Shown: positions 1-15,000 of the stretch, piece after piece
How positions within the stretch are numbered: the stretch's first letter is position 1
Layout: each line of letters opens with the position of its first letter
NCBI GenBank assembly: GCA_029168955.1
Contig: JAPDOI010001367.1
Location: 62,001 to 126,000 of the forward strand
Origin: Aplectana chamaeleonis
Lineage: Eukaryota > Nematoda > Chromadorea > Rhabditida > Cosmocercidae
Direction of reading: 5' to 3'
Length of the DNA stretch: 64,000 nucleotides
Translations under genes and position numbers: made by a program
Notes under the pieces: model-generated
What the model was told of the DNA's origin: nothing
Databases searched by the model: none
The model's input: only the letters and a program-made list of their open reading frames with translations

Positions 1-3000
1 CTCCATCAACCACGTTTAACATTCGTTCGGCTTCGTAGAACGATACACCGGCTTCACCGGCCTTCCTCCCTTAATAATGAGTAGCACTCGTTCGGCTTCG
101 CCAAACGATAAGCTCGCTGCCGCGGCATCCCCCATCAATAACGTTTACCATTCTTTCGGCTTCGCCGAACGATACACCGGCGTTGCCGACTTCTCTCCAT
201 CTACGTCGTGAGGACTTTTGACTTCGCCAAACGAAAGGCTCGCTTTCGCGGCCTCCCCTCATCAACCACGTTTAACATTCGTTCGGCTTCGCCGAATGAT
301 ACACCGGCTTCGCCGGCCTCTCTCCATCTACGTCGTGCACTCGTTCGGCTTCGCCAAACAATAAGCTCGCTGTCGCGGCCTCCCCCATCAACCACGTTTA
401 ACATTCGTTCGGCTTCGCCGAACGATACATCGGCTTCACCGGCCTTCCTCCCTTAATAATGAGTAGCACTCGTTCGGCTTCGTCAAACGATAAGCTCGCT
501 GCCGCGGCTTCCCCCATCAATCACGTTTAACATTCGTTCGGCTTCGTAGAACGATACACCGGCTTCACCGGCCTTCCTCCCTTAATAATGAGTAGCACTC
601 GTTCAGCTTCGACAAACGATAAGCTCGCTGCCGCGGCCTCCCCCATCAACCACGTTTAACATTCGTTCGGCTTCGTAGAACGATACACCGGCTTCGCCGG
701 CCTTCCTCCCTAAATACTGCGTAGCACTCGTTCGGCTTCGCCAAACGATAAGCTCGCTGCCGCGGCAACCCCATCAATAACGTTTACCATTCTTTCGGCT
801 TCGCCGAACGATACGCCGGCTTTGCCAACCTCTCTCCATCTACGTCGTGAGGACTTTTGACTTCGCCAAACGAAAGGCTCGCTTTCGCGGCCTCCCCCCC
901 CCATCAACCACGTTTAACATTCGTTCGGCTTCGTAAAACGATACACCAACTTTGCCGGCCTCTCTCCATCTACGTCGTGAGGACTTTTGACTTCGCCAAA
1001 CGAAAGGCTCGTTTTCGCGGCCTCCCCCCATCAACCACGTTTAACGTTTGTTCGGCTTCGTAGAACGATACACCAACTTTGCCGGCATCTCTCCATCTAC
1101 GTCGTGAGGACTTTTGACTTTGCCAAACGAAAGGCTCGCTTTCGCGGCCTCCCCCCCATCAACCACGTTTAACATTCGTTCGGCTTTGTAGAACGATACA
1201 CCGGCTTTACCGGCCTTCCTCCCTTAATAATGAGTAGCACTCGTTCGGCTTCGACAAACGATAAGCTCGCTGCCGCGGCATCCTTCATCAATAACGTTTA
1301 CCATTCTTTCGGCTTCGCCGAACGATACACCGGCGTTGCCGACTTCTCTCCATCTACGTCGTGAGGACTTTTGACTTCGCCAAACGAAAGGCTCGCTTTC
1401 GCGGCCTCCCCTCATCAACCACGTTTAACATTTGTTCGGCTTCGTAGAACGATACACCGGCTTCACCGGCCTTCCTCCCTAACAATGAGTAGCACTCGTT
1501 CGGCTTCGCCAAACGATAAGCTCTCTGCCGCGGCATCCCCCATCAATAACGTTTACCATTCTTTCGGCTTCGTAGAACGATACACCAACTTTGCCGGCCT
1601 CTCTCCATCTACGTCGTGAGGACTTTTGACTTCGCCAAACGAAAGGCTCGCTTTCGCGGCCTCCCTCCATCAACCACGTTTAACATTCGTTCGGCTTCGT
1701 AGAACGATACACCGGCTTCACCGGCCTTCTTCCCTTAATAATGAATAGCACTCGTTCGGGTTCGTCAAACGATAAGCTCGCTGCCGCGGCCTCCCTCCAT
1801 CAACCACGTTTAACATTCGTTCGGCTTCGTAGAACGATACACCGGCTTCACCGGCCTTCTTCCCTTAATAATGAATAGCACTCGTTCGGGTTCGTCAAAC
1901 GATAAGCTCGCTGCCGCGGCCTCCCTCCATCAACCACGTTTAACATTCGTTCGGCTTCGTAGAACGATACACCGGCTTCACCGGCCTTCCTCCCTTAATA
2001 ATGAGTAGCACTCGTTCGGCTTCGACAAACGATAAGCTCGCTGCCGCGGCCTCCCTCCATCAACCACGTTTAACATTCGTTCGGCTTCGTAGAACGATAC
2101 ACCGGCTTCACCGGCCTTCCTCCCTTTATAATGAGTAGCACTCGTTCGGCTTCGTCAAACGATAAGCTCGCTGCCGCGGCCTCCCTCCATCAACCACGTT
2201 TAACATTCGTTCGGCTTCGTAGAACGATACACCGGCTTCACCGGCCTTCTTCCCTTAATAATGAGTAGCACTCGTTCGGCTTCGTCAAACGATAAGCTCG
2301 CTGCCGCGGCCTCCCCCATCAATCACGTTTACCATTCGTTCGGCTTCGTTGAACGATACACCGGCTTCGCCGGCCTTCCTCCCCAAATATTGCGTAGCAC
2401 TCGTTTGGCTTTGCCAAACGATAAGCTCGCTACCGCGGCATCCCCCATCAATAACGTTTACCATTCTTTCGGCTTCGCCGAACGATACACCGGCTTTGCC
2501 GACCTCCCTCCATCTACGTCGTGAGGACTTTTGACTTTGCCAAACGAAAGGCTCGCTTTCGCGGCCTCCCACCATCAACCACGTTTAACATTCGTTCGGC
2601 TTCGTAGAACGATACACCGGCTTCACCGGCCTTCCTCCCTTTATAATGAATAGCACTCGTTCGGGTTCGTCAAACGATAAGCTCGCTGCCGCGGCCTCCC
2701 TCCATCAACCACGTTTAACATTCGTTCGGCTTCGTAGAACGATACACCGGCTTCACCGGCCTTCTTCCCTTCATAATGAGTAGCACTCGTTCGGCTTCGT
2801 CAAACGATAAGCTCGCTGCTGCGGCCTCCCTCCATCAACCACGTTTAACATTCCTTCGGCTTCGTAGAACGATACACCGGCTTCACCGGCCTTCCTCCCT
2901 TAATAATGAGTAGCACTCGTTCGGCTTCGACAAACGATAAGCTCGCTGCCGCGGCCTCCCTCCATCAACCACGTTTAACATTCGTTCGGCTTCGTAGAAC

Positions 3001-6000
3001 GATACACCGGCTTCACCGGCCTTCCTCCCTTTATAATGAGTAGCACTCGTTCGGCTTCGTCAAACGATAAGCTCGCTGCTGCGGCCTCCCTCCATCAACC
3101 ACGTTTAACATTCGTTCGGCTTCGTAGAACGATACACCGGCTTCACCGGCCTTCCTCCCTTTATAATGAGTAGCACTCGTTCGGCTTCGTCAAACGATAA
3201 GCTCGCTGCCGCGGCCTCCCCCATCAATCACGTTTACCATTCGTTCGGCTTCGTTGAACGATACACCGGCTTCGCCGGCCTTCCTCCCCAAATATTGCGT
3301 AGCACTCGTTCGGCTTTGCCAAACGATAAGCTCGCTACCGCGGCATCCCCCATCAATAACGTTTACCATTCTTTCGGCTTCGCCGAACGATACACCGGCT
3401 TTGCCGACCTCTCTCCATCTACGTCGTGAGGACTTTTGACTTCGCCAAACGAAAGGCTCGCTTTCGCGGCCTCCCCCCATCAACCACGTTTAACATTCGT
3501 TCGGCTTCGTAGAACGATACACCGGCTTCACCGGCCTTCCTCCCTTAATAATGAGTAGCACTCGTTCGGCTTCGTCAAACGATAAGCTCGCTGCCGCGGC
3601 TTCCCCCATCAATCACGTTTACCATTCGTTCGGGTTTGTCGAACGATACACCGGCTTCGCCGGCCTTCCTCCCTAAATATTGCGTGCACTCGTTTGGCTT
3701 CGCCAAACGATAAGCTCGCTGCCGCGGCATCCCCCGTCAATAACGTTTGCCATTCTTTCGGCTTCGCCGAACGATACACCGGCTTTGCCGACCTCTCTCC
3801 ATCTACGTCGTGAGGACTTTTGACTTCGCCAAACGAAAGGCTCGCTTTCGCGGCCTCCCCCCATCAACCACGTTTAACATTCGTTCGGCTTCGTAGAACG
3901 ATACACCAACTTTGCCGGCCTCTCTCCATCTACGTCGTGAGGACTTTTGACTTCGCCAAACGAAAGGCTCGCTTTCGCGGCCTCCCCTCATCAACCACGT
4001 TTAACATTCGTTCGGCTTCGTAGAACGATACACCGGCTTCACCGGCCTTCCTCCCTTAATAATGAGTAGCACTCGTTCGGCTTCGCCAAACGATAAGCTC
4101 GCTGCCGCGGCATCCCCCATCAATAACGTTTACCATTCTTTCGGCTTCGCCGAACGATACACCGGCGTTGCCGACTTCTCTCCATCTACGTCGTGAGGAC
4201 TTTTGACTTCGCCAAACGAAAGGCTCGCTTTCGCGGCCTCCCCCCATCAACCACGTTTAACATTCGTTCGGCTTCGTAGAACGATACACCGGCTTCACCG
4301 GCCTTCCTCCCTTAATAATGAGTAGCACTCGTTCGGCTTCGCCAAACAATAAGCTCGCTGTCGCGCCCTCCCCCATCAACCACGTTTAACATTCGTTCGG
4401 CTTCGCCGAACGATACACCGGCTTCACCGGCCTTCCTCTCTTGATAATGAGTAGCACTCGTTCGGCTTCGTCAAACGATAAGCTCGCTGCCGCGGCCTCC
4501 CCCATCAATCACGTTTACCATTCGTTCGGCTTCGTAGAACGATACACCGGCTTCACCGGCCTTCCTCCCATAATAATGAGTAGCACTCGTTCGGCTTCGA
4601 CAAACGCTAAGCTCGCTGCCGCGGCCTCCCCCCATCAACCACGTTTAACATTTGTTCGGCTTCGTAGAACGATACACCGGCTTCACCGGCCTTCCTCCCT
4701 TAATAATGAGTAGCACTCGTTTGGCTTCTTCAAACGATAAGCTCGCTGCCGCGGCCTCCCCCATCAACCACGTTTAACATTCTTTCAGCTTCGTAGAACG
4801 ATACACCGGCTTCACCGGCCTTCCTCCCTTAATAATGAGTAGCACTCGTTCGGCTTCGTCAAACGATAAGCTCGCTGCCGCGGCCTCCCCCATCAATCAC
4901 GTTTACCATTCGTTCGGCTTCGTTGAACGATACACCGGCTTCGCCGGCCTTCCTCCCCAAATATTGCGTAGCACTCGTTCGGCTTTGCCAAACGATAAGC
5001 TCGCTGCCGCGGCATCCCCCATCAATAACGTTTACCATTCTTTCGGCTTCGCCGAACGATACACCGGCTTTGCCGACCTCCCTCCATCTACGTCGTGAGG
5101 ACTTTTGACTTTGCCAAACGAAAGGCTCGCTTTCGCGGCCTCCCACCATCAACCACGTTTAACATTCGTTCGGCTTCGTAGAACGATACACCGGCTTCAC
5201 CGGCCTTCCTCCCTTTATAATGAGTAGCACTCGTTCGGCTTCGTCAAACGATAAGCTCGCTGCCGCGGCCTCCCCCATCAATCACGTTTACCATTCGTTC
5301 GGCTTCGTTGAACGATACACCGGCTTCGCCGGCCTTCCTCCCTAAATATTGCGTAGCACTCGTTTGGCTTCGCCAACCGATAAGCTCGCTGCCGCGGCAA
5401 CCCCTATCAATAACGTTTACCATTCTTTCGGCTTCGCCGAACGATACGCCGGCTTTGCCGACCTCTCTCCATCTACGTCGTGAGGACTTTTGACTTCGCC
5501 AAACGAAAGGCTCGCTTTCGCGGCCTCCCCCATCAACCACGTTTAACATTCGTTCGGCTTCGCCGAACGATACACCGGCTTTGCCGACCTCTCTCCATCT
5601 ACGTCGTGAGAACTTTTGACTTCGCCAAACGAAAGGCTTGCTTTCGCGGCCTCCGCCCATCAACCACGTTTAACATTCATTCGGCTTCGTAGAACGATAC
5701 ACCGGCTTCACCGGCCTTCCTCCCTTAATAATGAGTAGCACTCGTTCAGCTTCGACAAACGATAAGCTCGCTGCCGCGGCCTCCCCCCATCAACCACGTT
5801 TAACATTCGTTCGGCTTCGTAGAACGATACACCGGCTTCACCGGCCTTCCTCCCTTAATAATGAGTAGCACTCGTTCGGCTTCGTCAAACGATAAGCTCG
5901 CTGCCGCGGCATCCCTCATCAACCACGTTTAACATTCGTTCGGCTTCGTAGAACGATACACCGGCTTCACCGGCCTTCCTCCCTTAATAATGAGTAGCAC

Positions 6001-9000
6001 TCGTTCGGCTTCGTCAAACGATAAGCTCGCTGCCGCGGCCTCCCCATCAACCACGTTTAACATTCGTTCGGCTTCGTAGAACGATACACCGGCTTCACCG
6101 GCCTTCCTCCCCTAATAATGAGTAGCACTCGTTCGGCTTCGTCAAACGATAAGCTCGCTGCCGCGGCCTCCCCATCAACCACGTTTAACATTCGTTCGGC
6201 TTCGTAGAACGATACACCGGCTTCACCGGCCTTCCTCCCTTAATAATGAGTAGCACTCGTTCGGCTTCGCCAAACGATAAGCTCGCTGCCGCGGCCTCCA
6301 CATCAACCACGTTTAACATTCTTTCGGCTTCGTAGAACGATACACCGGCTTCACCGGCCTTCCTCCCTTAATAATGAGTAGCACTCGTTCGGCTTCGTCA
6401 AACGATAAGCTCGCTGCCGCGGGGTCCCCCCTCAATCACCTTTACCATTCGTTCGGCTTCGTTGAACGATACACCGGCTTCGCCGGCCTTCCTCCCAAAT
6501 ATTGCGTAGCACTCGTTCGGCTTTGCCAAACGATAAGCTCGCTGCCGCGGCATCCCCATGAATAACGTTTACCATTGTTTGGGCTTCGCCGAACGATACG
6601 CCGGCTTTGCCAACCTTTCTCCATCTACGTCGTGAGGACTTTTGACTTCGCCAAACGAAAGGCTCGCTTTCGCGGCCCCCCCTTATCAACCACGTTTAAC
6701 ATTCTTTCGGCTTCGTAGAACGATACACCGGCTTCACCGGCCTTCCTCCCTTAATAATGAGTAGCACTCGTTCGGCTTCGTCAAACGATAAGCTCGCTGC
6801 CGCGGCTTCCCCCATCAATCACGTTTACCATTCGTTCGGCTTCGTTGAACGATACACCGGCTTCGCCGGCCTTCCCAAATGTTGCGTAGCACTCGTTCGG
6901 CTTTGCCAAACGATAAGCTCGCTGCCGCGGCATCCCCCATCAATAACGTTTACCATTCTTTCAGCTTCGCCGAATGATACACCGGCTTTGCCGGCCTCTC
7001 TCCATCTACGTCGTGAGGACTTTTGACTTCGCCAAACGAAAGGCTCGCTTTCGCGGCCTCCCTCCACCAACCACGTTTAACATTCGTTCGGCTTCGTAGA
7101 ACGATACACCGGCTTCACCGGCCTTCCTCCCTTATTAATGAGTAGCACTCGTTCAGCTTCGCCAAACGATAAGCTCGCTGCCGCGGCAACCCCATCAATC
7201 ACGTTTACCATTCGTTCGGCTTCGTTGAACGATACACCGGCTTTGCCGACCTCTCTCCGTCTACGTCGTGAGGACTTTTGACTTTGCCAAACGAAAGGCT
7301 CGCTTTCGCGGCCTCCCCCCATCAACCACGTTTAACATTCGTTCGGCTTCGTAGAACGATACACCGGCTTCACCGGCCTTCCTCCCTTAATAATGAGTAG
7401 CACTCGTTCGGCTTCGCCCAACGAAAGGCTCGCTTTCGCGGCCTCCCCCCATCAACCACGTTTAACATTCGTTCGGCTTCGTAAAACGATACACCGCGTT
7501 AACCGGCCTTCCTCCCTTAATAATTAGTACCGCTCGTTTGCCTTCTTCAAACGATAAGCTCCCTGCCGCGGCCTCCCCCATCGATCACGTTTACCATTCG
7601 TTCGGCTTCGTTGAACGATACACCGGCTTCGCCGGCCTTCCTCCCAAATATTGCGTAGCACTCGTTCGGCTTCGCCAACCGATAAGCTCGCTGCCGCGGC
7701 ATCCCCATCAATAACGTTTACCATCCGTTGGGCTCCGTAGAACGATACACCGGCTTTGCCGACCTCTCTCCATCTACGTCGTGAGAACTTTTGACTTCGC
7801 CAAACGAAAGCCTCGCTTTCGCGACCTTCCCCCATCCACCACGTTTAACATTCGTTCGGCTTCGTAGAACGATACACCAACTTTGCCGGCCTCTCTCCAT
7901 CTACGTCGTGAGGACTTTTGACTTCGCCAAACGAAAGGCTCGCTTTCGCGGCCTCCCCCCATCAACCACGTTTAACATTCGTTCGGCTTCGTAGAACGAT
8001 ACACCGGCTTCACCGGCCTTCCTCCCTTAATAATGAGTAGCACTCGTTCGGCTTCGTCAAACGATAAGCTCGCTGCCGCGGCCTCCCCCATCAATCACGT
8101 TTACCATTCTTTCGGCTTCGCCGAACGATACACCGGCTTTGCCGACCTCTCTCCATCTACGTCGTGAGAACTTTTGACTTCGCCAAACGAAAGGCTCGCT
8201 GCTGCGGCCTCCCCCATCGATCACGTTTACCATTCGTTCGGCTTCGTCGAACGATACACCGGCTTCACCGGCCTTCCTCCCTAAATAATGAGTAGCACTC
8301 GTTCGGCTTCGTCAAACGATAAGCTCGCTGCCGCGGCCTCCCCCATCGATCACGTTTACCATTCGTTCGGCTTCGTCGAACGATACACCGGCTTCGCCGG
8401 CCTTCCTCCCTAAATATTGCGTAGCACTCGTTCGGCTTCGCCAAACGATAAGCTCGCTGCCGCGGCATCCCCCATCAATAACGTTTACCATTCTTTCGGC
8501 TTCGCCGAACGATACACCGGCTTTGCCGACCTCCCTCCATCTACGTCGTGAGGACTTTTGACTTTGCCAAACAAAAGGCTCGCTTCCGCGGCCTCCCCCC
8601 CCCATCAACCACGTTTAACATTCGTTCGGCTTCGTAGAACAATTCCCCGGCTTTGCCGACCTCTCTCCACCTACGGCGTGAGGACTTTTGACTTCGCCAA
8701 ACGAAAGGCTCGCTTTCGCGGCCTCCTCCATCAACCACGTTTAACATTCGTTCGGCTTCGTAGAACGATACACCGGCTTCGCCGGCTTTCCTCCCTAAAT
8801 AATGTGTAGCACCCGTTCGGCTTCGTCAAACGATAAGCTCGCTGCCGCAGCCACCCCCATCAACAACGTTTACCATTCGGTTGGCTTTGCCGAACGATAC
8901 ACCGGCTTTGCCGGCCTTCCTCCATCTACGTCGTGAGGACTCGTTTGACTTCGCCAAACGAAAGGCTCGCTTTCGCGGCCTCCCCATCAACCACGTTTAA

Positions 9001-12000
9001 CATTCGTTCGGCTTCGTAGAACGATACACCGGCTTCACCGGCCTTCTCCATCTACGTCGTAGCACTCGTTCGGCTTCGCCAAACGATAAGGCTCGCTGCC
9101 GCGGCCTCCCCATCAACCACGTTTAACGTTTGTTCGGCTTCGTAGAACGATACACCAACTTTGCCGGCATCTCTCCATCTACGTCGTGAGGACTTTTGAC
9201 TTCGCCAAAGAAAAGGCTCGCTTTCGCGGCCTCCTCCATCAACCACGTTTAACATTCTTTCGGCTTCGTAGAACGATACATCGGCTTCACCGGCCTTCCT
9301 CCCTTAATAATTAGTAGCACTCGTTCGGGTTCGTCAAACGATAAGCTCGCTGCCGCGGCCTCCCCCCATCAACCACGTTTAACATTCGTTCGGCTTCGTA
9401 GAACGATACACCGGCTTCACCGGCCTTCCTCCCTTAATAATGAGTAGCACTCGTTCGGCTTCGTCAAACGATAAGCTCGCTGCCGCGGCCTCCCCCATCA
9501 ATCACGTTTACCATTCATTCGGCTTCGTAGAACGATACACCGGCTTCACCGGCCTTCCTCCCTTAATAATGAGTAGCACTCGTTCGGCTTCGCCAAACGA
9601 TAAGCTCGCTGCCGCGGCATCCCCCATCAATAACGTTTAACATTCTTTCGGCTTCGCCGAACGATACACCGGCTTTGCCGACCTTCCTCCATCTACGTCG
9701 TGAGGACTTTTGACTTCGCCAAACGAAAGGCTCGCTTTCGCGGCCTTCCTCCACCAACCACGTTTAACATTCGTTAGGCTTCGTAGAACGATACACAGGC
9801 TTCACCGGCCTTCCTCTCTTAATAATGAGTAGCACTCGTTCGGCTTCGTCAAACGATAAGCTCGCTGCCGCGGCCTCCCCCATCAATCACGTTTACCATT
9901 CGTTCGGCTTCGTTGAACGATACACCGGCTTCGCCGGCCTTCCTCCCCAAATATAGCGTAGCACTCGTTCGGCTTTGCCTAACGATAAGCTCGCTGCCGC
10001 GGCATCCCCCATCAATAACGTTTGCCATTCTTTCGGCTTCACCGAACGATACACCGGCTTTGCCGACCTCTCTCCATCTACGTCGTGAGGACTTTTGACT
10101 TCGCCAAACGAAAGGATCGCTTTCGCGGCCTTCCCCCATCAACCACGTTTAACATTCTTTCGGCTTCGTAGAACGATACACCGGCTTCACCGGCCTTCCT
10201 CCCTTAATAATGAGTAGCACTCGTTCGGCTTCGTCAAACGATAAGCTCGCTGCCGCGGCCTCCCCCATCAATCACGTTTACCATTCGTTCGGCTTCGTTG
10301 AACGATACACCGGCTTCGCCGGCCTTCCTCCCCAAATATTGCGTAGCACTCGTTCGGCTTCGCCAAACGATAAGCTCGCTGCCGCGGCAACCCCCATCAA
10401 TAACGTTTACCATACTTTCGGCTTCGCCGAACGATACGCCGGCTTTGCCGACCTCTCTCTATCTACGTCGTGAGGACTTTTGACTTCGCCAAACGAAAGG
10501 CTCGCTTTCGCGGCCTCCCCCCCCCCATCAACCACGTTTAACATTCGTTCGGCTTCGTAGAACGATACACCAACTTTGCCGGCCTCTCTCCATCTACGTC
10601 GTGAGGACTTTTGACTTCGCCAAACGAAAGGCTCGCTTTCGCGGCCTCCCTCCATCAACCACGTTTAACATTCGTTCGGCTTCGTAGAACGATACACCAG
10701 CTTTACCGGCCTTCTTCCCTTAATAATGAGTAGCACTCGTTCGGCTTCGTCAAACGATAAGCTCGCTGCCGCGGCCTCCCCCATCAATCACGTTTACCAT
10801 TCGTTCGGCTTCGTTGAACGATACACCGGCTTCGCCGGCCTTCCTCCCCAAATATTGCGTAGCACTCGTTCGGCTTTGCCAAACGATAAGCTCGCTGCCG
10901 CGGCATCCCCCATCAATAACGTTTACCATTCTTTCGACTTCGCCGAACGATACACCGGCTTTGCCGACCTCTCTCCATCTACGTCGTGAGGACATTTGAC
11001 TTCGCCAAACGTAAGGATCGCTTTCGCGGCCTCCCCCCATCAACCACGTTTAACATTCTTTCGGCTTCGTAGAACGATACACCGGCTTCACCGGCCTTCC
11101 TCCCTTAATAATGAGTAGCACTCGTTCGGCTTCGTCAAACGATAAGCTCGCTGCCGCGGCTTCCCCCATCAATCACGTTTACCATTCGTTCGGCTTCGTT
11201 GAACGATACACCGGCTTTGCCGACCTCTCTCCGTCTACGTCGTGAGGACTTTTGACTTTGCCAAACGAAAGGCTCGCTTCCGCGGCCTCCCCCCATCAAC
11301 CACGTTTAACATTCGTTCGGCTTCGTAGAACGATACACCGGCTTCACCGGCCTTCCTCCCTTAATAATGAGTAGCACTCGTTCAGCTTCGACATACGATA
11401 AGCTCGCTGCCGCGGCCTCCCCCATCAACCACGTTTAACATTCGTTCGGCTTCGTAGAACCATACACCGGCTTCACCGGCCTTCTTCCCTTAATAATGAG
11501 TAGCACTCGTTCGGCTTCGCCAAACGATAGGCTCGCTGCCGCGGCCTCCCCATCAACCACGTTTAACATTCGTTCGGCTTCGTAGAACGATACACCGGCT
11601 TTGCCGGCCTTCTCTCCATCTAATCGTGAGGACTCGTTTGACTTCGCCAAACGAAAGGCTCGCTTTCGCGGCCTCCCCCATCAACCACGTTTAACATTCG
11701 TTCGGCTTCGTAGAACGATACACCGGCTTCACCGGCCTTCCTCCCTTAATAATGAGTAGCACTCGTTCGGCTTCGTCAAACGATAAGCTCGCTGCCGCGG
11801 CCTGCCCCATCAATCACGTTTACCATTCATTCGGCTTCGTAGAACGATACACCGGCTTCACCGGCCTTCCTCCTTTGATAATGAGTAGCACTCGTTCGGC
11901 TTCGTCAAACGATAAGCTCGCTGCCGCGGCATCCCCCATCAATAACGTTTACCATTCGTTCGGCTTCGTAGAACGATACACCGGCTTCACCGGCCTTCCT

Positions 12001-15000
12001 CCCTTAATAATGAGTAGCACTCGTTCGGCTTCGCCAAACGAAAGGCTCGCTTTCGCGGCCTCCCCTCATCAACCACGTTTAACATTCGTTCGGCTTCGTA
12101 GAACGATACACCGGCTTCACCGGCCTTCCTCCCTTAATAATGAGTAGCACTCGTTCGGCTTCGTCAAACGATAAGCTCGCTGCCGCGGCCTCCCCCATCA
12201 ATCACGTTTACCATTCATTCGGCTTCGTAGAACGATACACCGGCTTCACCGGCCTTCCTCCCTTAATAATGAGTAGCACTCGTTCGGCTTCGCCAAACGA
12301 TAAGCTCGCTGCCGCGGCATCCCCCATCAATAACGTTTACCATTCTTTCGGCTTCGCCGAACGATACACCGGCTTTGCCGACCTCTCTCCATCTACGTCG
12401 TGAGAACTTTTGACTTCGCCAAACGAAAGGCTCGCTTTCGCGGCCTCCCCCCATCAACCACGTTTAACATTCGTTCGGCTTCGTAGAACGATACACCGGC
12501 TTCACCGGCCTTCCTCCCTTAATAATGAGTAGCACTCGTTCGGCTTCGTCAAACGATAAGCTCGCTGCCGCGGCCTCCCCCCATCAACCACGTTTAACAT
12601 TCGTTCGGCTTCGTAGAACGATACACCGGCTTCACCGGCCTTCCTTCCCGTAATGAGTAGCACTCGTTCGGCTTCGTCAAACGATAAGCTCGCTGCCGCG
12701 GCCTCCCCCATCAATAACGTTTACCATTCTTTTGGCTTCGCCGAACGATACACCGGCTTCACCGGCCTTCCTCCATCTACGTCGTGAGGACTCTTGACTT
12801 CGCCAAACGAGAGGCTCGCTTTCGCGGCCTTCCCCCATCCACCACGTTTAACATTCGTTCGGCTTCGAAGAACGATACACCAACTTTGCCGGCCTTCCTC
12901 CCTTAATAATGAGTAGCACTCGTTCGGCTTCGCAAAACGATAAGCTCGCTGCCGCGGCATCCCCCATCGATAAGGTTTACCATTCTTTCGGCTTCGCGGA
13001 ACGATACACCGGCTTTGCCGACCTCTCTCCATCTACGTCGTGAGAACTTTTGACTTCGCCAAACGATAAGCTCGCTGCTGCGGCCTCCCCCATCGATCAC
13101 GTTTACCATTCGTTCGGCTTCGTCGAACGATACACCGGCTTCGCCGGCCTTCCTCCCTAAATAATGAGTAGCACTCGTTCGGCTTCGCCAAACGATAAGC
13201 TCGCTGCCGCGGCATCCCCCATCAATAACGTTTACCATTCTTTCGGCTTCGCCGAACGATACGCCGGCTTTGCCGACCTCTCTCCATCTACGTCGTGAGG
13301 ACTCTTGACTTCGCCAAACGAGAGGCTCGCTTTCGCGGCCTCCCCCATCCACCACGTTTAACATTCGTTCGGCTTCGTAGAACGATACACCAACTTTGCC
13401 GGCCTCTCTCCATCTACGTCGTGAGGACTTTTGACTTCGCCAAACGAAAGGCTCGCTTTCGCGGCCTCCCTCCATCAACCACGTTTAACATTCGTTCGGC
13501 TTCGTAGAACGATACACCGGCTTCACCGGCCTTCTTCCCTTAATAATGAGTAGCACTCGTTCGGCTTCGTCAAACGATAAGCTCGCTGCCGCGGCATCCC
13601 TCATCAATACGTTTACCATTCTTTCGGCTTTGTAGAACGATACACCGGCTTCACCGGCCTTCCTCCCTTAATAATGAGTAGCACTCGTTCGGCTTCGCAA
13701 AACGATAAGCTCGCTGCCGCGGCATCCCCCATCAATAACGTTTACCATTCTTTCAGCTTCGCCGAATGATACACCGGCTTCGCCGGCCTCTCTCCATCTA
13801 CGTCGTGAGGACTTTTGACTTCGCCAAACGAAAGGCTCGCTTTTGCGGCCTCCCTCCATCAACCACGTTTAACATTTGTTCGGCTTCGTAGAACGATACA
13901 CCGGCTTCACCGGCCTTCCTCCCTTAATAATGAGTAGCACTCGTTCGGCTTCGTCAAACGATAAGCTCGCTGCCGCGGCCTCCCCCCATCAACCACGTTT
14001 AACATTCGTTCGGCTTCGTAGAACGATACACCGGCTTCACCGGCCTTCTTCCCTTAATAATGAATAGCACTCGTTCGGGTTCGTCAAACGATAAGCTCGC
14101 TGACGCGGCCTCCCTCCATCAACCACGTTTAACATTCGTTCGGCTTCGTAGAACGATACACCGGCTTCACCGGCCTTCTTCCCTTAATAATGAGTAGCAC
14201 TCGTTCGGCTTCGTCAAACGATAAGCTCGCTGCCGCGGCATCCCTCATCAATACCTTTGCCATTCTTTCGGCTTCGTAGAACGATACACCGGCTTCACCG
14301 GCCTTCCTCCCTTAATAATGAGTAGCACTCGTTCGGCTTCGTCAAGCGATAAGCTCGCTGCCGCGGCATCCCCCATCAATAACGTTTACCATTCTTTCGG
14401 CTTCGCCGAACGATACACCGGCTTGCCGACCTATCTCCATCTACGTCGTAAGGACTTTTGACTTAGCCAAACGAAAGGCTGGCTTCCGCGACCTCCCCCC
14501 ATCAACCACGTTTAACATTCGTTCGGCTTCGTAGAACGATACACCGGCTTTGCCGACCTCTCTCCATCTACGTCGTGAGGACTTTTGACTTCGCCAAACG
14601 AAAGGCTCGCTTTCGCGGCCTCCCCCCATCAACCAGGTTTAATATTCGTTCGGCTTCGTAGAACGATACACCAACTTTGCCGGCCTCTCTCCATCTACGT
14701 CGTGAGGACTTTTGACTTCGCCAAACGAAAGGCTCGCTTTCGCGGCCTCCCCCCATCAACCACATTTAACGTTCGTTCGGCTTCGTAGAACGATACACCA
14801 ACTTTGCCGGCCTCTCTCCATCTACGTCGTGAGGACTTTTGACTTCGCCAAACGAAAGGCTCGCTTTCGCGGCCTCCCTCCATCAACCACGTTTAACATT
14901 CGTTCGGCTTGGTAGAACGATACACCGGCTTCACCGGCCTTCTTCCCTTAATAATGAGTAGCACTCGTTCGGCTTCGTCAAACGATAAGCTCGCTGCCGC